This document shows positions 8,132 to 15,745 of a stretch of DNA of 41,511 bases, piece after piece (within the stretch, counting starts at the first letter, position 1; each line of letters opens with the position of its first letter). This DNA comes from Methanomassiliicoccaceae archaeon UBA370. Its GTDB lineage: Archaea > Thermoplasmatota > Thermoplasmata > Methanomassiliicoccales > Methanomethylophilaceae. The position numbers and the translations under genes were made by a program. The notes under the pieces are model-generated. The model saw only the letters and a list, made by a program, of their open reading frames with translations, did not search any database and was not told where the DNA came from. The DNA lies in contig DAUY01000006.1 of assembly GCA_002505345.1 (NCBI GenBank), forward strand, positions 1 to 41,511, written 5' to 3'.

Positions 8132-8851
8132 GTGGACCCTTTGCTGCAGGCCGTTCTGGCCATACTGCTCTCCGTAGCACTGTCGGTAGCGGCACTGAAG
8201 GTCGGAATGCTTACCCTTGACGGCGCGGCCGCGGCGACCGCGGTACTGCTGGTCATCGGGCTCATGGGGGGCCTCGACTGGCTTGTTATGCTGGTCATCT
8301 TCGCGGCCATGGGTTTCGCCGCCACAAAGTTCGCCTTCAGGGAAAAGAAGAAGGACGGGCTCCAAGAAGGGAAACACGGAGAGAGGTCCTGGAAGAACAT
8401 TGCCGGCGTGGCCCTTGCGCCCGCCCTGGTGGCCGTTGTCGATTTTGCAACGACCGGCCACGACAGCATCTTCATCGTGGCCTATATCGGGTCTGTGGCC
8501 GTCGCGGCGTCCGACACGGTTGCGAGCGAGGTGGGCGTGAGAGATAAACGCGTATGGCTCGTCACCACGCTGAAGAGGGTGGAGGCCGGGACCAACGGCG
8601 GAGTTTCGTTATTGGGATTGGCCGTATCGCTGGTCGCAGCGGCCGCGGTTTCGCTCATCGGGTGGGCAGTCCTGTTCAGAGACCTTAGCTGGTTGATCGT
8701 CCTGCCTATGGTCGCGGGAATGGCCGGAAATCTGTTGGACAGCTTTTTCGGAGCTACGATCGAGGACCGCGTTATATCGAAATACACGAATAATTTCATC
8801 ACCGGGATCTCGGGGGCCATTCTGGCCGCCGCGACATATATGCTGTTCTGA
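8132..8851 (+). CDS. DUF92 (TIGR00297) membrane protein, prenyl-phosphate kinase-like
   Basis: A 239-residue polytopic membrane protein with about six helices and the DUF92 signatures ASDTVASEVG, EAGTNGGVSLLGL and AGMAGNLLDSFFGATIEDR. The plant member VTE6 phosphorylates phytyl phosphate with CTP. An archaeal isoprenoid-phosphate kinase role is possible but inferred. The start is taken as GTG at 8132 (VDPLLQAVLAILL): no ATG or GTG occurs in frame earlier without running back into the preceding gene. It lies 50 bases after the 88-residue gene, so it may share its transcript. Confidence 0.85.
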   Translation: MDPLLQAVLAILLSVALSVAALKVGMLTLDGAAAATAVLLVIGLMGGLDWLVMLVIFAAMGFAATKFAFREKKKDGLQEGKHGERSWKNIAGVALAPALVAVVDFATTGHDSIFIVAYIGSVAVAASDTVASEVGVRDKRVWLVTTLKRVEAGTNGGVSLLGLAVSLVAAAAVSLIGWAVLFRDLSWLIVLPMVAGMAGNLLDSFFGATIEDRVISKYTNNFITGISGAILAAATYMLF

Positions 8852-8879
8852 TCGTACTTCAGACATTCTCAAAATAAAG

Positions 8880-8887
8880 TATTTATA
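8880..8887 (+). promoter_or_regulatory. TATA box of the 5S rRNA gene
   Basis: TATTTATA, preceded by an A-rich BRE-like stretch (AAAATAAAG). Its centre lies about 25 bases ahead of the predicted 5' end of the 5S RNA, the expected archaeal spacing. It indicates independent transcription. Confidence 0.65.
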
Positions 8888-8909
8888 CCATCTATGTATC
8901 GTCGGTATT

Positions 8910-9033
8910 GGTCTGACGGCCACAGCGGCGGGGAAACACCCGGTCCCATTCCGAACCCGGAAGTAAAGCCCGCCTGCGTCTCTGTCTGTACTGTACTGCG
9001 CAAGCGTACGGGAACTCAGAAACGCTGTCAGCC
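8910..9033 (+). rRNA. rrf: 5S ribosomal RNA, stand-alone gene
   Basis: About 122-124 nt. The conserved loop core is present: CACCCGGTCCCATTCCGAAC followed by CCGGAAGTAAAGCC. Helix I forms between CTGACGGC (8913-8920) and GCTGTCAG (9024-9031), with one G-U pair. No 16S or 23S rRNA lies within 9 kb upstream or 32 kb downstream in this window. A pyrimidine-rich tract follows the 3' end and may terminate transcription. The exact ends are uncertain by two to three bases. Confidence 0.92.
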
Positions 9034-9334
9034 ACTTTTCATTTCTCTCTTTCAGCGGTGGCTGTTTTCGTAGCACAGCATCATCCTTTGTCTTTCAGGA
9101 GACTTTTTCCAGAACATTGTCTGATCCGTGCTTCCGATAAGTTTGAAAGAAAGGCCCGGCGGCGTGGGGCGCCGGTAATGGGTTTGAACGGAGACATAAG
9201 CGCCTTTGCAGAGCTTTGCAGGCCCATTATGTGCAGTAGCATGTACGCATACTTATTATAAAATTGTATACGCTTAATAACACAAAATAAAAGATAATAA
9301 TAAATTTAAAAGGTTTTTATTGATCCCGTCCGGA
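9034..9334. other. Unassigned 300-bp intergenic region with one strong hairpin
   Basis: Between the 5S gene and the convergent small membrane-protein pair. It holds no convincing reading frame. A GC-rich island contains a 6-bp perfect hairpin (CCGGCG at 9156-9161 with CGCCGG at 9170-9175), flanked by A/T-rich sequence from about 9240 to 9330. This could be part of a small RNA or a terminator, but no known RNA family is recognised. Confidence 0.3.
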
Positions 9335-9664
9335 TCATGCGGTCGCACGGGGCTTCGATACCTCTGCGTACCTGTTGTACACCAGTACCAGGACCGCCCA
9401 GATTGCCACTATGCCTATAAGCATGGCTCCGCCTATCGTCGCCATCTCGTTAAGCATCAAAGCGGTGTCGCCCGGCGTAGCCATCGCCGTCAGGAACGGG
9501 AACCAGGGAACAACCTCGCCGCTCCAGAAATGCTCTACCGCCAGAGCTCCGACCGCCGTCCAAAGCATTATGTTAAGCCATTGGACGTGATATTTCTCGG
9601 GGATCCATCTTGCACATACTGTCAATACCACCGCGGCTGCCGCGGGTACCAAAAAACAAGCCAT
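9335..9664 (-). CDS. Small membrane protein, second of a pair
   Basis: A 109-residue protein with three predicted membrane helices: residues 4-18, 30-47, and a long one around 75-95. A conspicuous EHFWSGEVVPWFPFL segment sits at the end of helix 2. Not recognised. Its ATG follows the stop of the preceding gene with no spacer (TGA-ATG), so the two are almost certainly translated together and may form one complex. The C-terminus is basic and likely cytoplasmic. Translation looks genuine: membrane composition, operon linkage and a promoter ahead of the pair. Confidence 0.6.
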   Translation of the reverse strand: MACFLVPAAAAVVLTVCARWIPEKYHVQWLNIMLWTAVGALAVEHFWSGEVVPWFPFLTAMATPGDTALMLNEMATIGGAMLIGIVAIWAVLVLVYNRYAEVSKPRATA

Positions 9665-9985
9665 TCAACATACCTCCTTTGTGTCTTCCTTCTCTTCTGC
9701 GCCTATCTGTTCGTGAGCACCCAACCTCTGCACGATTATGGCGAGCTGCCACACCATGAATATGGGTATCAGCATGCAAATGCTCAGGACAAGGGGTTCG
9801 GCGCCAATCTCAAAAAATGGCCCCTCTGCACCTTCTGAGAACCAACCCATCAGATGGTCGATGAATATACAAGCGGTCAGCGCCCAGAGGCCGAGGGAAA
9901 GATATCCCAGGTAGTATTTCTGAGTATGAAACAAGTATATTCCGGTAGCGATAAGGGCCGAGATTGCAAAAATTACCAACCACAT
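9665..9985 (-). CDS. Small membrane protein, first of a pair
   Basis: A 106-residue protein with three predicted helices (about 2-18, 28-46 and 64-86) and an acidic, Lys-containing C-terminal tail (EEKEDTKEV). It has the same general size and architecture as its neighbour, and both have an acidic/aromatic segment after helix 2 (HLMGWFSEGAEGPFFEIG here), so they may be distant paralogues. CGGAG lies about ten bases ahead of the ATG. The upstream region 9990-10085 is extremely AT-rich with several possible TATA boxes. Function unknown. Confidence 0.6.
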   Translation of the reverse strand: MWLVIFAISALIATGIYLFHTQKYYLGYLSLGLWALTACIFIDHLMGWFSEGAEGPFFEIGAEPLVLSICMLIPIFMVWQLAIIVQRLGAHEQIGAEEKEDTKEVC

Positions 9986-10084
9986 TTTTATTATCTCCGG
10001 GTACTTTTATCCGAACTCGTGTTACTACATACTATTATTAAATTATTGTTACTAAATGTTAATAAATATAAAAATAATATTAAA

Positions 10085-10110
10085 TCAAAAAATCCGGCGC
10101 CATGCCGGAT
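10085..10110 (-). terminator. Hairpin plus T-run terminator after porB
   Basis: On the minus strand, a 7-bp perfect stem ATCCGGC/GCCGGAT with a 5-base loop is followed at once by six T residues. It lies about 45 bases past the porB stop. A second GC hairpin (10129-10133 with 10138-10142) precedes it. Together they plausibly end the por transcript. Confidence 0.55.
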
Positions 10111-10151
10111 GACATGAAAATGAGAAACGGGGGCGGACCCCCTTTTATGGT

Positions 10152-11096
10152 TTAATGTTCGGTCAAGCGGATGAGCTTTTCCCATCTGCTATCGATGTTG
10201 GCCTGCATCTTCTCTACGACGGGTGCCCAGCGCTCCTCCTTGAGATGCCTGTATCTGCCCTGGGCGTTGATCCAGTCCGTGACCGGCTTCTTCTCGGCCT
10301 TCCCATCGGCGATCTTGAGGCTTTCTGCGGTGAGCGCATATTTGCCGTCGACGACCTCATAGAGGGGCCAGACGCACGTCTCGACGGCCAGCTTAGCCAT
10401 ATCCACCGTCATCGAGGGATCGGTCCTCCATCCCCTGGGACAGGGCGTGATCGCGTTGATGAACGCGGCGCCTCCGCAATCGAATCCCTTCTTCGCCTTT
10501 TCTACCGTGTCTCTCCAGTTGTGCGGTGACACCTGTGCGACATAAGGGATGTTGTGGGCGACCATGATCGCAGTGAGGTCCTTCGAATACCCCTGCTTAC
10601 CCGAGGAAACGGACCCGGCGGGCGAAGTGGTCGTATCGGCGCCCATGTTGGTAGCGCTCGACCTCTGGATCCCCGTGTTCATGTACGCCTCGTTGTTCAG
10701 ACACACGTAGAGCATCTGATGGCCCCTCTCCATCGCACCGGAGAGCGCCTGGAGCCCTATGTCGTATGTTGCGCCGTCGCCGGCGAAATTGACGAAGTTC
10801 ATCTCCTCTTTGATCTTGCCCTGCCTCTTCAGAGACTGGTACGCCGCCTCGACGCCTGCGCATGTTGCCGCGCCGTTCCCGAAGGCCGTGTGTATAAGAG
10901 GCACGTTCCACGAGGTGTACGGGTACACCGTAGTCGAGACTTCGAAGCATCCGGTGGACAGCGAGACCACCAGCGGCCTCTGGGTGCCCATGAGTATCTG
11001 CTTGGCGAGTATGGGTTCGCCGCATCCGGCGCAGAGCCTGTGCCCGCTCGTCAGCTTGACAGGCAGTTGGTTGAGGCTTTTAAGCGATGTAGTCAT
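10152..11096 (-). CDS. porB: Pyruvate:ferredoxin oxidoreductase beta subunit
   Basis: A 314-residue thiamine-diphosphate-binding chain of the archaeal four-subunit PFOR, which interconverts pyruvate plus CoA with acetyl-CoA and CO2 using ferredoxin. Family blocks are HRLCAGCGEPI, STGCFEVSTTVYPYTSWNVP, FGNGAATCAGVEAA and the ThDP/Mg motif GDGATYDIG with NNEAYMNTGIQRSSAT. These match the pyruvate-specific branch. Last gene of porC-porD-porA-porB; its ATG overlaps the porA stop (ATGA). It ends in TAA, followed by a terminator-like hairpin. Confidence 0.95.
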   Translation of the reverse strand: MTTSLKSLNQLPVKLTSGHRLCAGCGEPILAKQILMGTQRPLVVSLSTGCFEVSTTVYPYTSWNVPLIHTAFGNGAATCAGVEAAYQSLKRQGKIKEEMNFVNFAGDGATYDIGLQALSGAMERGHQMLYVCLNNEAYMNTGIQRSSATNMGADTTTSPAGSVSSGKQGYSKDLTAIMVAHNIPYVAQVSPHNWRDTVEKAKKGFDCGGAAFINAITPCPRGWRTDPSMTVDMAKLAVETCVWPLYEVVDGKYALTAESLKIADGKAEKKPVTDWINAQGRYRHLKEERWAPVVEKMQANIDSRWEKLIRLTEH

Positions 11097-12268
11097 AGTT
11101 TCATCCCCACATAGTTTATCTTATCTGCACTGCCCTTGACCACGGACTCCATGGCTCCCTTGAGAGTTGAAACGCTGGTGTCCGCCCCTCCGATGCCGTA
11201 CATGAAGTTGTACATCTTCGGGACCTCCTCGAGGTCTATGGCCGCGGCGACGACCTCCGGGTACAGGGGCCCGTAGGCCCCGAGGCTGACGTGCTTGTCG
11301 AATACGGCGACGGCTTTCTTGCCCTTGATCAACCTGGCGATCTCCTTCTCCGGCCACGGCCTATATATGTGGGGCATCGCGGCCCCGACCTTTATGCCGG
11401 CATCGCGCATCTGGTCGACGGTTTCCTGCATTGTGCCGTAAGAGGAGCCCAGTATTATGGCTACATACTCGGCGTCTTCACATCTGTACTCGTCCACCAG
11501 GTGGTACTCCCTGCCGGTGAGCTTCTTGAAATCCTTGAACACCTGCTCGGCGACCTCGAGGGCCTTGTCCATGGCCTCGACCTGCTGGTGTTTGTGCGCG
11601 TAGTAGAAGTCAGGCCCGTCTAGCATCCCGTGCGACGTGGGGTGCTTGTAGTCCAGCAGCGGGCATATCGGCTCGAACTCGCCGACGAACTTCTTCACGT
11701 CCTCGGTGTCGACCGGGGTCATCCTCTCGACCGCATGTGTCAGGATGAAGCCGTCAAGGTTGGTGATGATGGGGAGCTGCACGTCCGGGTGCTCTGCGAT
11801 CTTTGGCGCCATGATGGCGTTGTCGTAGGCGCTCTGGACATTGTCCGCGAACATCTGGATCCAGCCCGTGTCCCTTGCGGCCATGGCGTCGCCGTGGTCG
11901 TTGTTGATGTTGATGGGCCCGCTGACCGCCCTGTTTGCGACGGCCATTACGAGCGGGACCCTCATCGACGACGTGATGGGGAGCATCTCCCACATGTATG
12001 CCAGGCCCTGGGACGCCGTGGCCGTGAAGGTCCTGGCGCCCGCAGAGCAGGATGCCGCGCAGAGCGTAAGTGCGCTGTGCTCGGACTCGACGCAGACATA
12101 TTCCGTTTTGACCTCCCCGTTGGCGACGAACTTGGAAAAGTCCTCGACGATTATGGTCTGAGGGGTGATCGGATATGCCGCGCACACGTCGGGATCGATC
12201 TGCTTCCATGCGTATGCGACGGCACCGTCGCCGTTGATTGCTATGTCTTCCAGCTTTTTCTTTGCCAT
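11093..12268 (-). CDS. porA: Pyruvate:ferredoxin oxidoreductase alpha subunit
   Basis: A 391-residue chain with the PFOR N-terminal domain: GDGAVAYAWKQIDPDVCAAYPITPQT, of which the AYPITPQT block is diagnostic, then VESEHSAL and the TATASQGLAYMWEMLP segment. Other blocks are RAVSGPININNDHGDAMAARDTGW and GSSYGTMQETVDQMR. The start is the ATG at 12268 (MAKKKLED), two bases after the porD stop. The reading frame is open further upstream, but those codons lie within porD. Confidence 0.95.
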   Translation of the reverse strand: MAKKKLEDIAINGDGAVAYAWKQIDPDVCAAYPITPQTIIVEDFSKFVANGEVKTEYVCVESEHSALTLCAASCSAGARTFTATASQGLAYMWEMLPITSSMRVPLVMAVANRAVSGPININNDHGDAMAARDTGWIQMFADNVQSAYDNAIMAPKIAEHPDVQLPIITNLDGFILTHAVERMTPVDTEDVKKFVGEFEPICPLLDYKHPTSHGMLDGPDFYYAHKHQQVEAMDKALEVAEQVFKDFKKLTGREYHLVDEYRCEDAEYVAIILGSSYGTMQETVDQMRDAGIKVGAAMPHIYRPWPEKEIARLIKGKKAVAVFDKHVSLGAYGPLYPEVVAAAIDLEEVPKMYNFMYGIGGADTSVSTLKGAMESVVKGSADKINYVGMKL

Positions 12269-12270
12269 GA

Positions 12271-12546
12271 TCAGGCCTCCGTCATCGTAATAGCCTTCTT
12301 GGGGCATATCTGCGCGCATATGCCGCAGCCCTTGCAGTGGCTCATTTTGAACCCTTCGAGACGGCCTTCCTTGATTATGACCGAGTTGTCGGGGCAGAAC
12401 ATCCAGCAGTTGAGGCAGTTGATGCACTTATCCTTGTCCACGACCGGAGTGTAAGACCTCCAGTCTCCTGTGAGTATCGCTTCGGAGCTTCCCGGATTGC
12501 AGACCCTGGCCCCGACCGGCATGTCCTTGATCTTGATCTTCGCCAT
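12271..12546 (-). CDS. porD: Pyruvate:ferredoxin oxidoreductase delta (ferredoxin) subunit
   Basis: A 91-residue electron-transfer subunit with two [4Fe-4S] clusters. The ligands are visible as CINCLNCWMFCP and CKGCGICAQICP, each C-x2-C-x2-C-x3-C-P. It passes electrons between the ThDP site of PorA/PorB and free ferredoxin. The start is the ATG at 12546, one base overlapping the porC stop region, leaving the N-terminus MAKIKIKDMPVGARV as in other PorD proteins. Confidence 0.95.
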   Translation of the reverse strand: MAKIKIKDMPVGARVCNPGSSEAILTGDWRSYTPVVDKDKCINCLNCWMFCPDNSVIIKEGRLEGFKMSHCKGCGICAQICPKKAITMTEA

Positions 12547-13112
12547 CACTGCACCTCCTCGTAGGCCCTCTTCAGAGCTGAAAGGTTCTTTTCGATAACT
12601 TTTTGGGAAAGCTTTGCTCCGAGTTTGTTGATAACATGGTCGGCCATCGTATCGAAGTCGACGATGGGCCTTATCCTGACCAGCGCGCCCAGCATGGACG
12701 TGTTGGCCATAGGCCTCCCGATCTCCTCGATGGATATCTTCGTGGCGTTTACGGTATGGCACTCCAGGTCCGTTCCGATGGCCGCCTGAAGCTCTGCCGG
12801 CGTGCCGTCGTAGTTAGCCAGTATGAAACCGTCGTCTTTCAGCCCGGCGGCCACGTCGACCTTGCCTATCAGAGTGCCGTCCAAAACGATCACTATATCC
12901 GGTTCGTAAACCTGGCTGTGCACCCTGACGGGTTTATCAGAAATCCTGGTGAACCCTTTGATCGGAGCTCCCATCCTCTCCGGTCCGAATTCAGGGAATG
13001 CTTTCACATACTTTCCGGCACTGATAGCCGCTTCGGCGAGGATCTCGTTCGCTGTGACGACGCCCTGCCCGCCTCTACCATGCCAAACTATTTCCATGTC
13101 CATGGGAACCAT
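12546..13112 (-). CDS. porC: Pyruvate:ferredoxin oxidoreductase gamma subunit
   Basis: A 188-residue gamma chain that completes the heterotetramer and helps hold CoA. Family motifs are WHGRGGQGVVTANEILAEAA and FPEFGPERMGAPIKGFTRIS. First gene of porCDAB. Three in-frame ATGs (13112, 13103, 13097) precede the conserved region; none has a clear Shine-Dalgarno. With a TTTAAA box at about 13135, the transcript could begin almost at the first ATG, so 13112 is used. It is divergent from ppsA, with which it shares a 278-bp regulatory region. Confidence 0.93.
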   Translation of the reverse strand: MVPMDMEIVWHGRGGQGVVTANEILAEAAISAGKYVKAFPEFGPERMGAPIKGFTRISDKPVRVHSQVYEPDIVIVLDGTLIGKVDVAAGLKDDGFILANYDGTPAELQAAIGTDLECHTVNATKISIEEIGRPMANTSMLGALVRIRPIVDFDTMADHVINKLGAKLSQKVIEKNLSALKRAYEEVQ

Positions 13113-13390
13113 CAATACGTCAAAGCGACATCTGATTTAAAGCCTTGCGCCTTGTATGATAATTATATTCCACTTTCGTACGAATTTTATGGTGAAACTC
13201 TTAATTTTCCGCCTTAATTCTACGAATATTATAATTAATTTTACGAATATCGGAGATACATATATATCGACCGCTTTCGGAACAGACTTACCAGGATTGT
13301 AGTTAGTCAGGGCAAACCATATTAAAAAGAAGGCCTTACTCCGCATTAGTGCATCTGGTGCATCCAAATTCTTTCCTACGGGGGACTTAG
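13113..13390. promoter_or_regulatory. Divergent porCDAB / ppsA regulatory region
   Basis: A 278-bp AT-rich stretch with TATA-like boxes for both directions (minus: TATAATTAT near 13160 or TTTAAA near 13135; plus: ATATTAAAA near 13320). It contains three TACGAAT elements at 13179, 13221 and 13242, 42 and 21 bp apart, which is four and two helical turns. The first is part of a perfect 10-bp palindrome TTCGTACGAA (13175-13184). It probably binds a regulator that controls both arms of pyruvate/PEP formation. Confidence 0.55.
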
Positions 13391-15709
13391 ATGGAAAAAA
13401 GAATTGTAGACGTCGATGAGCTGCGTGTCGAGGACATTCCGCTGGTAGGTGGTAAAGGAGCAAACCTTGGAGAACTGACCTTTGCCGGGTTCCCGGTTCC
13501 GGGGGCTTTTGTTCTGACAACTAACTCTTACGACTATTTCTTTGAAAAGAACAATCTGACCAAAGTTGTAGAAAGGGAGCTGACGACGATCGACGAGAAC
13601 TCGGACCAGAGCTTGGCCGAAGCGTCCGATCGCATCAGGAAGATGATCGAAGAAGGGGAGGTCCCCGACGATCTGAGATCGGAGATACTGTCGAAATACA
13701 ACATCCTGTTCCCCAAGGGGAAGAAAGGATTCGTAGCCGTCAGGTCCAGTGCTACGGCGGAGGACCTGCCGGACGCGAGTTTCGCAGGCCAGCAGGAGAC
13801 ATATCTCAACGTTACTGGAGAGGAGGACCTTATGGATAAGGTCAAGAAGTGCTGGTCCTCCCTGTTCACTGCCAGGGCGATCTCATACCGCCAGAAGCGC
13901 GGATATGCCAGCGAGGAAGTTAAACTGGCCGTCGTCGTCCAGAAGATGGTCAACTCCGAGATATCCGGAATTATGTTCACAGTGGACCCCAACAGCGGTG
14001 CCAACAACATCATCATCGAGGCCGGCTACGGCCTCGGGGAAGCCATCGTCGGCGGAGAAGTAACCCCCGATACATATGTCGTCGACAAGAACGAGATGAA
14101 GATCAACAAAGAGAAGACGAGAAGGTCTACACAGAAGTGGAAATATGTGAGGGGCAAGACCGGCGGGGCCGTGAAGAAGGACGTCCCGTCCGAACTGGAG
14201 AGCGCCCAGAAGATCCCTGACGACAGGATACTCGAGATCGCCGAGATTGGAAGGCAGATCGAAATCCACTACGAGAAGCCCATGGACATGGAGTGGTGCA
14301 TCGAGGACGGCAAGGTGTTCATCGTCCAGGCCCGGCCGATAACCGCTGTCGGAGACTCGAAGACGAACGAGTCCGCAGGCATAGACGCATCGCAGGAGAA
14401 CGTTATCACCGCCGGAATGGGCGCAAGCCCGGGATTGTCCACGGGACGCGTGGTCGTGTACGACGTAAGCATGAGCCTGGACGTCATAAGGGACGGAGAC
14501 GTGCTGGTAACAACTATGACCATGCCCGACATGGTGCCTGCAATGTCCAGGGCGGTGGCCATCGTCACCGACGAGGGAGGCATGACCTGCCACGCCGCCA
14601 TAATATCCAGGGAGCTGGGCACCCCCTGCGTGGTAGGGACCGGCAACGCCACATCCGTGCTCAAGGACGGAATGATCGTCACCGTCGACGGCACCACCGG
14701 GACCGTGTACAAAGGGGAGATCAAGAAGAAGGTCCCCGTGCAGCATGCGGACACCCAGTCCGTGGCCGCCGAGTACGTTCCCGTCACCGGCACCAAGATC
14801 ATGGTCAACATGAGCATGCCCACCAAGGCCGACGAGGTGGCGGCGTTGCCCTGCGACGGAGTTGGACTCATGAGGAGCGAGTTCCTGTTCACCAACTACA
14901 TCGGGGAGCACCCCATGTACGTCATAGCCGACGGACGCTCGGACGAGCTCATAGAAAAGCTGGCAGAGGGTATCGCAAAGGTGGCGAGGGCGTTCTACCC
15001 CCGCCCCGTTGTACTTAGGACCTCGGACTTCAAGACCAACGAGTACCGCGACATGCGCGGCGGTGCGGACTACGAGCCCAATGAAGACAATCCCATGATC
15101 GGATGGCGCGGATGCTCACGATATGTCTCCCAGGATTACAGGGACGCCTTCATCTGCGAGCTGAGGGCCATCAAGAAGGTCAGGGACGAGATGGGACTGA
15201 AAAACCTGAACATTATGCTCCCGTTCGTGAGGACCATCGAGGAGGTCCAGGAGATCACGGCCATGATGGACGAGATCGGCCTCAAGAGAGGGACGACCCT
15301 GAAGCTTTACCTGATGGCGGAAGTACCGGTCAACATTTTCATGGCCGAGGAGTTCTGCCAGTACTGCGATTCGTTCTCCATCGGGTCGAACGACCTGACT
15401 CAGCTCGTTCTCGGAGTCGACCGCGATTCCGATGTGCTCGGAAGGATGGGGTATTTCGACGAGAGGAACGAAGGAGTCAAGAGGGCGATCAGACAGCTCA
15501 TCGAGGTCGCCCACAGGAACGGCAGGACGGTAGGCATATGCGGCCAGGGGCCCTCTGTCTACCCTGAGTTCGCCGAATTCCTCGTTGAGTGCGGAATAGA
15601 CTCGATATCCCTCAACCCGGACACCGTGGTCAAGACCAAGAGGTCCATTGCGTCCGTCGAGCAGAGGCTGATGCTCAGGCAGTTGCGCGAGCTTTCCAGT
15701 AGGAACTGA
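13391..15709 (+). CDS. ppsA: Phosphoenolpyruvate synthase
   Basis: A 772-residue enzyme making PEP from pyruvate and ATP for gluconeogenesis. The order is the usual one: an N-terminal ATP-grasp domain (GGKGANLGELTFAGFPVPGA, FVAVRSSATAEDLPDASFAGQ), a central swivelling phosphohistidine domain with the catalytic His401 in GGMTCHAAIISRE, and a C-terminal PEP-binding barrel with SIGSNDLTQLVLGVDRD and the catalytic Cys717 in GICGQGPS. GGGGGAC lies just ahead of the ATG. It is divergent from porCDAB, whose product, pyruvate, is its substrate. Confidence 0.97.
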   Translation: MEKRIVDVDELRVEDIPLVGGKGANLGELTFAGFPVPGAFVLTTNSYDYFFEKNNLTKVVERELTTIDENSDQSLAEASDRIRKMIEEGEVPDDLRSEILSKYNILFPKGKKGFVAVRSSATAEDLPDASFAGQQETYLNVTGEEDLMDKVKKCWSSLFTARAISYRQKRGYASEEVKLAVVVQKMVNSEISGIMFTVDPNSGANNIIIEAGYGLGEAIVGGEVTPDTYVVDKNEMKINKEKTRRSTQKWKYVRGKTGGAVKKDVPSELESAQKIPDDRILEIAEIGRQIEIHYEKPMDMEWCIEDGKVFIVQARPITAVGDSKTNESAGIDASQENVITAGMGASPGLSTGRVVVYDVSMSLDVIRDGDVLVTTMTMPDMVPAMSRAVAIVTDEGGMTCHAAIISRELGTPCVVGTGNATSVLKDGMIVTVDGTTGTVYKGEIKKKVPVQHADTQSVAAEYVPVTGTKIMVNMSMPTKADEVAALPCDGVGLMRSEFLFTNYIGEHPMYVIADGRSDELIEKLAEGIAKVARAFYPRPVVLRTSDFKTNEYRDMRGGADYEPNEDNPMIGWRGCSRYVSQDYRDAFICELRAIKKVRDEMGLKNLNIMLPFVRTIEEVQEITAMMDEIGLKRGTTLKLYLMAEVPVNIFMAEEFCQYCDSFSIGSNDLTQLVLGVDRDSDVLGRMGYFDERNEGVKRAIRQLIEVAHRNGRTVGICGQGPSVYPEFAEFLVECGIDSISLNPDTVVKTKRSIASVEQRLMLRQLRELSSRN

Positions 15710-15745
15710 ACGTCGCGACGCCCCCCCAAACCGCTTACCTTCTTT

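Noticed and set aside
9058..9261. 67-codon frame downstream of the 5S gene
   Set aside because: Composition is not protein-like, there is no ribosome-binding site and it overlaps a GC-rich hairpin region.
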